Source: Streptomyces sp. Tu 3180
GTDB taxonomy: Bacteria > Actinomycetota > Actinomycetes > Streptomycetales > Streptomycetaceae
Reading direction: 5' to 3'
DNA: 64,000 nt
NCBI RefSeq assembly: GCF_009852415.1
Contig: NZ_WOXS01000002.1
Location: 6,674,001-6,738,000, forward strand
Below, in pieces: positions 48,666 to 57,792 of the stretch. Both the position numbers and the translations under genes were made by a program. Within the stretch, counting starts at the first letter, position 1. Every line of letters begins with the position of its first letter. The notes under the pieces are model-generated. The model was not told where the DNA came from, searched no databases, and saw nothing but the letters and a program-made list of their open reading frames with translations.

Positions 48666-50632
48666 GCCGGTGCCTGCGTCAGGGTCCTGCCGGAACGCCG
48701 CGGGGACGTGCCGGGGGAGGCGGGGGAGAGGGCCAGCACCGCCCGCGCGATGGCGTCGGAGTCGCCCAGGGTCACCGAGTTCACCCCGGGCCTTATGCCG
48801 GCCGCGGTCACCCAGTGCACGGCCTCCGTCGGCACCCCGTACGCGAAGCGCCTCGGATGGCTGCGGCCGTACGCGTCGACCAGGTGGTACGGACGCTCGG
48901 TGACCTCCAGCCCGCCCGTCTCGTAACTCGTGCCGCACGCGCCGGGGATGCGGAACGGCCGGCACTGCCCGGTGGACAACAGGTCGCGCAGCAGCGGGTC
49001 CGCGGTCCGGCGCAGGTCCGGTTCCGGCAGACGCGCCTCGACCAGCACCCGGGCGTGCGGGGAGGGTCCCCCCACGCGGTCCGACTCGGCGACGAACGCC
49101 CCCGCCGCAGGGTCGATGCGCACCCGCATGCCCGGACCGACCAGGTCGAGGACACCCGCCTCGAGCAGCGCGATCATCTCCTCGATGCGCGAGACCGGCG
49201 GGCCGATCGACAGGAAGGCGTTGAGCGGGGTGTACCAGCCCTCCACCTCGTCCCGGTACGAGTTCCCGTCCAGGCCGCCGTGGTCGATGGCGATCCGTAT
49301 CTCGTTGCGCAGGTCGCGCAGTACGTCCAGGGCCGCCTTCAGCGGGCCGTTCACGTTGCCCGCCAGCGCCTCGCGCACGTCCTCGCGCAGGTGCTCCAGG
49401 AGCCAGCGGCGGAACTCCGCGCGGTCGGCGAACCTCCGGTCGCCGTACGGCCGGAGGATCCGCTCCCAGTCCCACCGTTCGTCCGGCGCGATGCCGTACG
49501 CGTCGAGCAACTCGTCCGTGCGGGCGGGGTCCGCGGACAGCGCGACGTACCGCCGGACGAACCCCTCGCGCTCGGCCGCCCGGCCGCGGGCGGCCAGCAG
49601 CGCCCCGTAGTAGACGCTCTCCACCTCCCGGGTGATCAGCGGCCACAGGTCGGTCCCGAAGTACACGCGCTCGCCGTCCACCGCGCGCTCGCGCAGGGCC
49701 GCGCCCACTTCCTCGGTCAGGAGGCGGGGCTCGTGACGGCCGTGCGCGCCCTTCTCGTTGGCGCCGCGCGCGTGGTAGGGGACGCCGCGCCGGGAGCCCG
49801 CGACGATGCGTGGCTCCCGGCCGGAGGGGCGGTAGACGAGACGCCCGCCGACGCGGTCGAAGCGGCCGCCGCGGCCCACCGTGAGCAGCGCCATGTGGTC
49901 GAAGAAGTTCAGGCCGAGCCCGCGCAGCAGCACCGTCTCGCCGGACCGCACGTCCGACAGGTCGAGGTCGGCCGGATTGGCCGGCAGGACGTGCAGCAGC
50001 CCGTGGGCCCTCGCCCGCCGTGACAGTTCCTCCTGGGCGGCCGGTACGCCGGCCGGCACGTGGCCCTGCGCGAGGACGACCGCGTCGAGACCGTCGAGGG
50101 TCTCCCCGTCGGACATGACGATCCGCTGCGCGCCGTCACCGGGGCGCTCCTGCAGGGCGACCGCCCGTGCCTGGTGCACCCGTATCCGCACGTGCGGCGG
50201 GGCACCGGACACCACTCGGGCGTAGACGTCCTCCAGGTAACGGCCGTAGAAGGCGCGGGAGGGGTAGTCGTCCGGGCCCAGGCGGCGCGCCTCGGCGAGC
50301 ACGGCCTCGTCGTAGACCGTCACCCCGCCGGGCCCGTCGCCGAGCGAGCGCGCCCACTCGTACAGGCTCGGGCCCGGCTCGACGGGGCCGTCCATCTCCA
50401 CGCTGGCGTCGGTGAACACGGTGACCTGCGAGGCGACCGTGTTCATCAGCAGCCGGCGCGACTGCCCGGTGCGCCACACCCGCCCCGCTCCGGGCCGGTA
50501 GGGGTCGACGACGTGCACGGTGACCGTACGGTGCCCGGGCGCGGCGCGCTCGTTGGCGCACAGCCGCTCCAGCACCGACAGACCGCGGGGTCCCGCGCCG
50601 ACGAGACACAGGGCGAGGTCACCGCTGGGCAT
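48662..50632 (-). CDS. FAD/NAD(P)-binding N-oxygenase, CreE-like (aspartate N-monooxygenase candidate)
   Basis: A 656-residue flavoprotein of the NAD_binding_9 type. The FAD motif LCLVGAGPRGLSVLERL is at the N terminus; LLMNTVASQVTVFTD (about residue 65), YPSRAFYGRYLEDVY (about 125), LAQGHVPAGVP (about 190), LLRGLGLNFFDHMALLT (about 235) and GRSHPRRFAYGVPTE then HWVTAAGIRPGVNS near the end are typical. Size and layout match CreE/FzmM-class enzymes that hydroxylate L-aspartate to nitrosuccinate. Of two closely spaced ATGs, 50632 has correct GGAG spacing; 50638 does not. Co-translated with the CreD-like lyase. Related proteins with unknown roles exist, so substrate is inferred. Confidence 0.7.
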   Translation of the reverse strand: MPSGDLALCLVGAGPRGLSVLERLCANERAAPGHRTVTVHVVDPYRPGAGRVWRTGQSRRLLMNTVASQVTVFTDASVEMDGPVEPGPSLYEWARSLGDGPGGVTVYDEAVLAEARRLGPDDYPSRAFYGRYLEDVYARVVSGAPPHVRIRVHQARAVALQERPGDGAQRIVMSDGETLDGLDAVVLAQGHVPAGVPAAQEELSRRARAHGLLHVLPANPADLDLSDVRSGETVLLRGLGLNFFDHMALLTVGRGGRFDRVGGRLVYRPSGREPRIVAGSRRGVPYHARGANEKGAHGRHEPRLLTEEVGAALRERAVDGERVYFGTDLWPLITREVESVYYGALLAARGRAAEREGFVRRYVALSADPARTDELLDAYGIAPDERWDWERILRPYGDRRFADRAEFRRWLLEHLREDVREALAGNVNGPLKAALDVLRDLRNEIRIAIDHGGLDGNSYRDEVEGWYTPLNAFLSIGPPVSRIEEMIALLEAGVLDLVGPGMRVRIDPAAGAFVAESDRVGGPSPHARVLVEARLPEPDLRRTADPLLRDLLSTGQCRPFRIPGACGTSYETGGLEVTERPYHLVDAYGRSHPRRFAYGVPTEAVHWVTAAGIRPGVNSVTLGDSDAIARAVLALSPASPGTSPRRSGRTLTQAPA

Positions 50633-50683
50633 ATGCATACTCCATGGGTATCGGGGGGAGGGCCGGGAAGGAGGGGCGTGCCC

Positions 50684-51697
50684 TCACACCGGTGCGGCGA
50701 CCAGCAGACTCGTCTCCAGGGCGAGGGAACGGACGCTTTCCAGGCGCAGGCCCGCGGCCCGCAGGACGGAGCGGTACCCGTCGAGGGTGCGTTCGCGGCC
50801 GCCCGCGGCCATCAGCAGGTGCAGGTCCCACAGCAGGGGCAGCACGGGCGCGCTGCCGTCGGTGGCGACGACCCGTTCCAGGACGAGCAGCCGTCCCGTG
50901 TCCGGCATCGCCTCACGGATGTTGGCGAGGAGCGTCACGCACCGCTCGTCGTCCCAGTCCTGCAGCACCCGGGACAGCAGGTACACGTCGTGACCGGCGG
51001 GGACCTTGTCGAAGACGTCACCCGCGGCCGTCTCGTAGCGGTGGGCGTCGACGGTGGCGCCCAGGTGCCGCTCGGCCACCGGCAGCATGTGCGGCAGGTC
51101 GAAGACGGTGCCCGTCAGATGGGGGTGGGCCTGCAGCACGGCCGACAGCAGCAGGCCGCTGCCGCCGGCCACGTCGACCACGGTGCGCGCCCGCGTGAAG
51201 TCGAAGGCCGCCGCGGCCTCGGGGAAGAACACGTTGCCGGCGTTCATGGCGCGCAGGAACCGCGGCCCCGCGTCGGGCTCGTCGCGCAGGTAGGCGTGCA
51301 GCGAGGTGCCGAAGGCGTGCTCGAAGCCGGAGGTCCCGGTCCGGACCGCGGGCACCACCGAGCCCCAGGCGCGGTGGAACTCCTCCCCGTACAGCAGCAC
51401 CATGTCGCGCATGGACTGCTCGCCGTCGCCGACGAGGAGCGCGCCGACCTCGGTGAGCCCGTAGCCCTCCTCCTCGTCGCCGGTGAACACGCCGAGCGCC
51501 GCGAGCAGGCGCAGCAGCCGGGCGAGGCCGTCCTCGCTCGCGCCGGTCCGTTCGGCGAGCGCGGGGACCGTGCCGTGTCCGGCGGCGATGTGGTCCGGCA
51601 GTGACAGGCGGGCCGCCGCGTAGAGGGCCTGCGCCCGCCAGGTACCGGTGATCAGGTCCACCACCCGACGTGCCGCCGTGGTCTCGGTACCGGGCAT
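50684..51697 (-). CDS. SAM-dependent O-methyltransferase (PF00891 type)
   Basis: A 337-residue small-molecule methyltransferase. The N-terminal dimerisation helices (AARLSLPDHIAAGHGTVPAL) precede the Rossmann domain with TVVDVAGGSGLLLSAVL (about residue 175) and LPLLWDLHLLMAAGGRERT (about 285). The segment that in COMT-type enzymes is HDW with the catalytic His reads VLQDWDDERC, so the base is Gln; some microbial members methylate without this His. The gene starts two bases after the AMP-ligase stop, so both are co-translated. It probably methylates an aromatic hydroxyl or amine in the product. Confidence 0.88.
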   Translation of the reverse strand: MPGTETTAARRVVDLITGTWRAQALYAAARLSLPDHIAAGHGTVPALAERTGASEDGLARLLRLLAALGVFTGDEEEGYGLTEVGALLVGDGEQSMRDMVLLYGEEFHRAWGSVVPAVRTGTSGFEHAFGTSLHAYLRDEPDAGPRFLRAMNAGNVFFPEAAAAFDFTRARTVVDVAGGSGLLLSAVLQAHPHLTGTVFDLPHMLPVAERHLGATVDAHRYETAAGDVFDKVPAGHDVYLLSRVLQDWDDERCVTLLANIREAMPDTGRLLVLERVVATDGSAPVLPLLWDLHLLMAAGGRERTLDGYRSVLRAAGLRLESVRSLALETSLLVAAPV

Positions 51698-51699
51698 GA

Positions 51700-53418
51700 T
51701 CAGGCCTTCCGTGTGGGAGCGGACACGGCGAGCGAGGGATCGCCGGTGCGGGACAGGGCGGTGCGGTGGCGCTCGCGCAGCAGGCGCTTGAGGACCTTCC
51801 CCGTGACACCGACCGGGAGTTCGGAGCGGTCGGCGGCCAGCAGCAGGCCGCTGAGCGGTGCGAGGCCCTCGCGGACCAGCGCCGTGTTGCACGTCTCGAG
51901 CAGCCGGGCCGGGTCGCGCTCGGCGTCGTCGGCGAACAGGACGACCGCCAGGGGACGGGAGCGGCCGGGGGAGCGGGGGTCGTCGACCGCCACGACCGCC
52001 GTGTCCAGGGCCTGCGTCGCGAGCAGGACCACCTCCTCCACCGGGAGGCTGTGGACCGGTCCGTCGGCGGTGGAGATCACATCGGGGGTGCGGTCGAGGT
52101 GGTACCAGGTGCCGTCGCTGTCGCGGCGCATGATGTCGCCGGTGAGGAAGTACCCGTTGACCGTGGACTCCTCGGTCAGGTGCGGGTCGTCCAGGTAGCC
52201 GGCGGTCACGCTCGGGGTCTGCACCCCGAGCCGTCCGGCCTGCCCGTCGGGCAGTTCACGGCCCTCCTCGTCGAGCACCGCCGCCTTGCGCACCACCTTG
52301 GCGGGGGCCCCTATGTGGCGCGCGTACCGGGTCGTCTCGGGCGTGTAGACCTGCTTGAACAGCACCATGCCCATCTCCGACGACCCGAGTCCGTCGAGGT
52401 AGCGCGAGCCGTTCAGCACCTTCCCCCGCTCGGTGCGCCGGCCGAGGGCGATCAGCGGGCGGATGTGCCGCTCGTGGGAGGCGTCGCCCATGCCGTGCCA
52501 GGTGTGGATGTGCCGGGCGGCCTCGGGACGGATCTCCTCGGTGCGGATCTCGGCGAGGGTGAGGGGGAAGCCCAGCACGGTGGTGGGGTGGAACAGGTTG
52601 ATCGCCCGGGCCACGCGCTCGCCGTCGGCGTCGTCCAGGATCAGCGTCGGGATGCCGAGCAGGAGCGCCATGCTCAGGTAGCTGATGCCCGCCGAGTGGC
52701 TGTGCGGCAGCGCCGTCAGCAGCCGGTCGGAGCGCAGCGAGGGGAAGGTCCACAGCCGCTCGCGCTTGCCCGCGAAGAACGAACCGTGGTGGAACACCGG
52801 GGCCTTGGGCCGCCCGGTGGTGCCCGACGAGTGCGAGATCATGATCAGGTCGTCGTCGGCGTGCCGGTGCGGGAAATCGGGCATCCGGCGGGGCGGCAGG
52901 GGAGCGGTGGCGTCGAGCTCGGCGATGTCCGCGACCTCGGGCACGGGACGCCCGGGGGAGTTCGACTCCCAGGCGTCCGCGAGGCCCTTGAGGAGGTCGG
53001 CGTCGCCCACCAGCACCGTGGTGCGGGTGCGCAGGAAGTACTCGGCGGCCGTCGCCGGGGCCATCTTCGGGTTGCAGTGCACGGCGGCCGCACCGAGCGA
53101 CGTGATGGCGATGTGGTGGATCAGGCCGAGCAGCCCGTTGCGGGTGTGCACGCCCACGTGCGCCCCGGGCCGCACGCCGCGGCCGCGGTACCAGTGGGCG
53201 TGGCGGATCACGGCGATGCGGATGTCGTCCAGCGACATCCCCTTCGGCTCGTCCGTCGCCCACGAGGGGGAGGAGACGTCGGGGTGGAACAGGAGCGGAC
53301 GGTCCCGCCGGCGGGCGACGCGCCAGGCGTGCCAGAAGAAGTTTCCCGCCCCCAAATCCCGGTCGGCATAGAGACGCAGACGCTGCGCGACGGACCTGTG
53401 TGTGCCGAACAGGAACAT
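51700..53418 (-). CDS. AMP-dependent ligase (ANL family), candidate CreM-type diazotase
   Basis: A 572-residue acyl-adenylate-forming enzyme. The phosphate loop is MISHSSGTTGRPKAPVFHH (about residue 195), then GYFLTGDIMRRDSDGTWYHL with the ribose Asp (about 440), the hinge region DRTPDVIS and LPVGVTGKVLKRLLRER with the C-terminal catalytic Lys (about 540). Family members normally make acyl-CoA, but CreM of cremeomycin and related cluster enzymes use ATP and nitrite to diazotise aryl amines. Being the first gene of the strand that contains the CreE/CreD-like pair makes that role plausible here. GAGG precedes the ATG. Confidence 0.8.
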   Translation of the reverse strand: MFLFGTHRSVAQRLRLYADRDLGAGNFFWHAWRVARRRDRPLLFHPDVSSPSWATDEPKGMSLDDIRIAVIRHAHWYRGRGVRPGAHVGVHTRNGLLGLIHHIAITSLGAAAVHCNPKMAPATAAEYFLRTRTTVLVGDADLLKGLADAWESNSPGRPVPEVADIAELDATAPLPPRRMPDFPHRHADDDLIMISHSSGTTGRPKAPVFHHGSFFAGKRERLWTFPSLRSDRLLTALPHSHSAGISYLSMALLLGIPTLILDDADGERVARAINLFHPTTVLGFPLTLAEIRTEEIRPEAARHIHTWHGMGDASHERHIRPLIALGRRTERGKVLNGSRYLDGLGSSEMGMVLFKQVYTPETTRYARHIGAPAKVVRKAAVLDEEGRELPDGQAGRLGVQTPSVTAGYLDDPHLTEESTVNGYFLTGDIMRRDSDGTWYHLDRTPDVISTADGPVHSLPVEEVVLLATQALDTAVVAVDDPRSPGRSRPLAVVLFADDAERDPARLLETCNTALVREGLAPLSGLLLAADRSELPVGVTGKVLKRLLRERHRTALSRTGDPSLAVSAPTRKA

Positions 53419-53558
53419 AGGAATACCTCACACTCCGCAGTGATGCGCCGAATTCTTCGGTCACCGGTGAGACATCGCGGCCCTGATACCCCAGCGGTTC
53501 GGGAAAGGTTCCCGGGAAGTCTCCAACCGGCTGCTAAAGAGCCGATGGAAAACCCTCC

Positions 53559-53604
53559 CGATCGTCGATCTTGCTTCGTTCTTCAGCGCGGGTTGCGACG
53601 ATCG
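53559..53604. promoter_or_regulatory. Inverted repeat in the AMP-ligase / hydroxylase divergent promoter
   Basis: CGATCGTCG (53559-53567) and CGACGATCG (53596-53604) are exact complements 28 bases apart, in the 224-base gap between divergent pathway genes. The spacing is wide for a single dimer but could serve two sites or a looped transcript. Confidence 0.35.
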
Positions 53605-53642
53605 CGCCTGTTCGATCGAGAGAAGGCTGGAGGCCGCGTCGG

Positions 53643-55339
53643 ATGGACGACCCGCTGACCACCCCGGTCGCCGTTGTCGGAGGCGGTCCGGTCGGGCTGA
53701 TGCTCGCCCTCCTCCTGGACCGGCACGGTGTGCCCTGCGTCGTGTTCGACTCCCGGAGGACCGTGCCCGAACAGCCGCGCGGCAGCACCCACAACGCGCG
53801 GACCATGGAGCACTACCGCAGACTGGGCCTGGCCGAGCGGATCCGCGGGCTCGGGCTGCCCGCCGACCACTCGGCCGGCATCTCCTTCTTCACCCGCTAC
53901 AACGCGCACGAGCTGGCCCTGCTGCCCTGGCCGGGCACCGGCGAGGTGCTGCGCCGCCGGGCCGCGGCCGACCGCACGGACCAGACCCCGAGCCGATGCA
54001 CCGGGCGAACCAGATGTACGTCGAGCGGCTGCTGCTCGACCACGCCCGCACCCGGCCGCGGATCACCCTGCGCTTCGGCTGGACGGTCACCGCCCTGCGG
54101 GAGGACGCGCGGCACGTCGACGTCGTGGCCGAGGGCGAGGGCGCCCGACGCACCTTCAGGGCGGACTTCGTGGCCGGCTGCGACGGCGGGCACAGCCTGG
54201 TCCGGCGTCACCTCGGCATCCGGTACGAGGGGGAGGGCACCCTCGACCAGGACGTGCTCGGCCGCCGCTCCGTCGCCGCCCACCTGCGCGTGCCCACGCT
54301 GTACCGGGACCTCCTGCGCGGCCGGAGCGCCTGGAGCAACTGGGTCGTCAACGCCGACCTCGCGCTGAACCTGATCGCCCTCAACGGCGTGGACGAGTTC
54401 TTCCTGCTCACCAGTTCCGTCGATCCCGACACGGCGACGGACGCCGACCTGGTGCGGCTGGTGCGGCGGGCGGCGGGGGAACCCCTTCCGGTGGAGGTGC
54501 TCAGCCACCGGCCGTGGACCGCGGGCGCGGCGCTGGTCGCGGAGTCGTTCGGCACGGGCCGCATCCGGCTCGCGGGTGACGCCGCGCACCTGTTCACGCC
54601 CAACGGCGGCTTCGGCATGAACACCGGTGTGGACGACGCCGCCAACCTCGCCTGGAAGCTCGCGGCGGCCGTTCAGGGATGGGCGGGCCGCGCGCTGCTG
54701 GACAGCTACGGCATCGAGCGCCGGCCGATCGCCCTGCGCAACACCGCGGCGGCCAGAACCCTCGGCCAGGGGCTCGGCGCCATCGACCGGCCCGCCTGCC
54801 TGGAGGAGGACTCCGCGGCCGGTGAGGCCGCCCGGGCCAAGGCCGGGGCGGAACTCGCCGAGTACGGGCTGCGGACCATGGAGACGCTCGGCGTGCAGCT
54901 GGGCGCCCGCTACGACGGCTCGCCGATCGTGGCCGAGGACGGGTCCGGACCGGTACCCGACTCCTTCGCCGCGTACACGCCCTCGGCCGTGCCGGGCGGC
55001 CGCGCCCCTCACCTCTGGCTCGACGACCGGCGCGCGTACGGCAGCTCGCTGTTCGACCGGTTCGGCGTCGGGTTCACGCTGCTGCGGCTCGGCCCGCGTC
55101 CGCCGCACACGGGAGGGATCGAGGCCGCGGCCCGCGCCCGGGGCGTGCCCCTGCGCACGGTCACGCTCGACGATCCGCTCGCACGCGAACTGTACGAACG
55201 GGACCTGGTGCTGATCCGTCCCGACCAGCACGTCGCCTGGCGGGCCGACCGGGAGCCCGGCGCCCCGGCGGCGCTGCTCGCGCGGATCACCGGGGCGCGG
55301 CACGGGACGGACGGGGACACCCGTGCCGACGACGACTGA
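53643..55339 (+). pseudogene. Aromatic FAD hydroxylase (class A, TcmG/MhpA-like); one-base frameshift
   Basis: If one C is restored this is a ~565-residue flavoprotein hydroxylase. The start at 53643 follows GGAGG and opens with VAVVGGGPVGLMLALLLD (FAD loop). Frame breaks at the CCCC run 53986-53989; a fifth C yields DQTPEPMHRANQMYVERLLL as in relatives. Downstream are DFVAGCDGGHSLVRRHLG (DG motif), IRLAGDAAHLFTPNGGFGMN (second FAD motif) and the thioredoxin-like C-terminal domain. It would hydroxylate an aromatic ring using NAD(P)H and oxygen. A restart from an internal ATG at 53996 could still make the C-terminal part, but without the FAD loop it would be inactive. A sequencing error is likely. 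Confidence 0.82.
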
Positions 55340-55494
55340 CTGCCGGCCCGCGGTGAATTACCAATTCAGCGCGCGGTTTTGGGATTGAGAGACTCGAGCG
55401 ACGGTAGAATGCGCGTGGATCGCGCCGTTTCACCGGGCATTCCAACGGGATGACCTTCCGCCGACCGATGCCCGGACGACGATGGGGGAGTCAT

Positions 55495-56370
55495 ATGGAA
55501 TTTCGCGTCCTCGGTCCTCTGAGTATATGTGACGGGGAGTGCCACAAAACACCGACCGCGCCGAAGCAGCGGCAATTGCTGTCGCTCCTGGCGCTCAACG
55601 CGAACCACGTCGTGTCCGTGACGCAGATACTCGAGGAGATCTGGGAGTACCGGCCGCCGTCGAGCGCGGTCGCGGCGGTGCACACGTACGTCATGCAGCT
55701 GCGCCGCGCCCTGGACGGAGCCCGGCGGGGGCCGGGCCGGAAACCCGGCCGGCTGCAGACGCACGAGCAGGGGTACCAGCTCAAGCTGGGCAGCGGTGAG
55801 CTGGACCTGGACCGTTACGAGCAGCAGGTGCGGGCCGCGCGCGCGACCCTGGAGGCCGGCGAGTACGCGGAGGCCGTCGAGCAGTTGCGCGCCGCCGAGA
55901 TGATGTGGACCGGGCCGATGCTGGTCGACGTGCCCACGGGGCCGTGGCTGCGGGCCGCCATCGAGGTCGTCGAACGCGACCGGCTCGACGTCGTCCACCA
56001 GCGTTTGCGCGCCGAGCTGCACCTGGGACGGCACCACGAGGTCCTCGGGGAGCTCACGTCCCTGGTGCACCGCTACGGAACACACGAGGGCCTCGTCGAG
56101 CACCTCATGCTCGCCCTGTACCGGTCGGGCCGGCAGGCCGACGCGCTGATGGCCTACCACCGGCTGCGCGCCCGGCTGCGCGAGGAGCTCGACACCAGGC
56201 CCTCGGAGCGACTGCAGCACCTGCACGCCCACATCCTCTCCGGGCACCCGCGGCTGGAGCCCCCCTCCAGCTCAAGCGTGCGCGGTCGGCTGTCGCTCGA
56301 CCTGCTGGCCGAGCGCCCCGCCGCGTCCTCGCGCGGTTCCGTCAGAAGCGGCGGACTGGTAAGGATCTGA
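55495..56370 (+). CDS. SARP-family pathway activator
   Basis: A 291-residue SARP with the OmpR-type winged helix (about residues 1-100; EFRVLGPLSICDGE, APKQRQLLSLLALNANHVVS, AVHTYVMQLRRALDG) and BTAD (about 105-255; EQLRAAEMMWTGPMLVDV, LMLALYRSGRQADALMAYH). GGGGGAG precedes the ATG. No TTA codon is seen, unlike the other SARP here. The last ~35 residues are Ser/Arg rich and overlap a convergent MFS gene by 99 bases. It is the likely direct activator of the biosynthetic promoters nearby. Confidence 0.9.
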   Translation: MEFRVLGPLSICDGECHKTPTAPKQRQLLSLLALNANHVVSVTQILEEIWEYRPPSSAVAAVHTYVMQLRRALDGARRGPGRKPGRLQTHEQGYQLKLGSGELDLDRYEQQVRAARATLEAGEYAEAVEQLRAAEMMWTGPMLVDVPTGPWLRAAIEVVERDRLDVVHQRLRAELHLGRHHEVLGELTSLVHRYGTHEGLVEHLMLALYRSGRQADALMAYHRLRARLREELDTRPSERLQHLHAHILSGHPRLEPPSSSSVRGRLSLDLLAERPAASSRGSVRSGGLVRI

Positions 56371-57792
56371 CCTCGGCGCGGCCTGCGGGAGAGGGGCCGC
56401 ACCGGGCCGGCGTCGGTCCGGCAGCCCGAACAGGGCGCCCGCCAGCGCCGGCACCATCAGCAGGGCCGCCGCGGCGAACGCCTGCCCCGCTCCCTCGGAC
56501 ACCCCGGTGCCGCGACCGCACACCGCCACCGCGAGCACCGTGCCCAGGGCGGTGCCGAGCTGTCCCGCGCACTGCACGACGCCCGCCGCCAGCCCCGCGC
56601 CCGGTCCGTCGAACCGGGCCAGTGCCACGATCTCGCACGACATCCAGATCAGCGGCAGTCCCGCCCCGGCGAGGAGCAGACCCGGCAGCATGCCCGTGGC
56701 GTATTCCGGGACGTGCGAGCGGGCGGCCAGCGTCCACAGGCCGGCGCCCAGCAGCAGACAGCCCAGTGCGCAGGGCAGGCGGGCGCCGTGCCGGGTGAGC
56801 AGCGCGCTGCAGGGCCGGCCCACGAGGAAGACACCCCCGACCAGCGGCAGCAGGGCGAAGCCGGCGGCCAGCGCACCGTAGCCGTGGGCCTCGCGCAACT
56901 GCATGCCGCCGAGGAAGACGACGGGCGCCACGGCCGTCGACACGAGCACGACGCCGGCCGCACCGGACACCAGGCCCCGGTCACGGACCAGGGCGGGGGG
57001 CAGCAGCGGGGACGGGCACGTGCGCTGCCGGTACGCGAGAACGGCTCCCAGTGCCAGCGCGGCGGACGCGGACCACACCGTGTCCCGGTCCGTGCCGTGT
57101 TCGGCCGTGCGCACCAGGGCGTACACGAGGGCGAGCAGGGCGCCCGTCAGGGCCGCGGCCCCGACCAGGTCGAGGCGGACGCCGCCGGGCCGGGGCGGGT
57201 CGGGCAGCGGGGTGCGGCGGGCCAGCGCCAGCGCCGCGGCGATCACCGGCACGTTGAGGTAGAAGGCCCACCGCCAGTCCAGGCCGCTGACCACGAGACC
57301 GCCGAACAGCACGCCGGCCACCGAGCCGACGCCGCCGGCACCCGCCCACAGCGCCAGGGCCCTGGCGCGCTGGTGCGGTGCGACCGCGGTCACCAGCAGC
57401 GACATCGCGGCGGGCACGAGCACGGCGGCCGCCAGCCCCTGCCCGGCGCGCGCCAGGACGAGGAGCGGGCCGCTGGGCGCGGCCCCGCACGCGGCCGAGG
57501 CCAGGGCGAACGCGGTCATGGCGTGCAGGAACAGACGGCGGGCCCCGGCCAGGTCGGCGAGCCGGCCTCCCAGCAGCTGGAGCCCGCTCACCAGCAGCAC
57601 GTACGCATTGGTCACCCACTGCACGCTGCTGAGCGACATCGACAGGTCGCGCCGGATGTCGGTGAGGGCGAGCGTCACGATGCCCGCGTCGGCGTTGGCG
57701 AGGAGGGGCGCGAGGACGGTCAGGGCGAGGAGCCGGCGGTCGGGCAGGGACGCCGCGCCGTTTTGTGAACGGGTGGAGGAGGGCAGGGCCAC
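56272..57792 (-). CDS. MFS exporter, DHA2 family, pathway-associated
   Basis: A 506-residue exporter with about 14 membrane spans. The GTG at 57792 follows GGGAAA and precedes LLALTVLAPLLANADAGIVT (first span, with the membrane Asp); upstream codons are not family-like. GGRLADLAGARRLFL (about residue 75) is the cytoplasmic loop motif, and SMSLSSVQWVTNAYVLLVSG the second span. It lies among pathway genes and would export the product or a toxic intermediate. The C-terminal 33 codons are antisense to the SARP end. Confidence 0.9.
   Translation of the reverse strand: MALPSSTRSQNGAASLPDRRLLALTVLAPLLANADAGIVTLALTDIRRDLSMSLSSVQWVTNAYVLLVSGLQLLGGRLADLAGARRLFLHAMTAFALASAACGAAPSGPLLVLARAGQGLAAAVLVPAAMSLLVTAVAPHQRARALALWAGAGGVGSVAGVLFGGLVVSGLDWRWAFYLNVPVIAAALALARRTPLPDPPRPGGVRLDLVGAAALTGALLALVYALVRTAEHGTDRDTVWSASAALALGAVLAYRQRTCPSPLLPPALVRDRGLVSGAAGVVLVSTAVAPVVFLGGMQLREAHGYGALAAGFALLPLVGGVFLVGRPCSALLTRHGARLPCALGCLLLGAGLWTLAARSHVPEYATGMLPGLLLAGAGLPLIWMSCEIVALARFDGPGAGLAAGVVQCAGQLGTALGTVLAVAVCGRGTGVSEGAGQAFAAAALLMVPALAGALFGLPDRRRPGAAPLPQAAPRSDPYQSAASDGTARGRGGALGQQVERQPTAHA

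Noticed and set aside
45760..48903. Very long plus-strand open frame (about 1047 codons) opposite the kinase, metK and lyase genes
   Set aside because: It is antisense to three clear genes, its sequence is a GC-bias shadow (Gly/Ala/Arg/Ser rich) and no family motif is seen.
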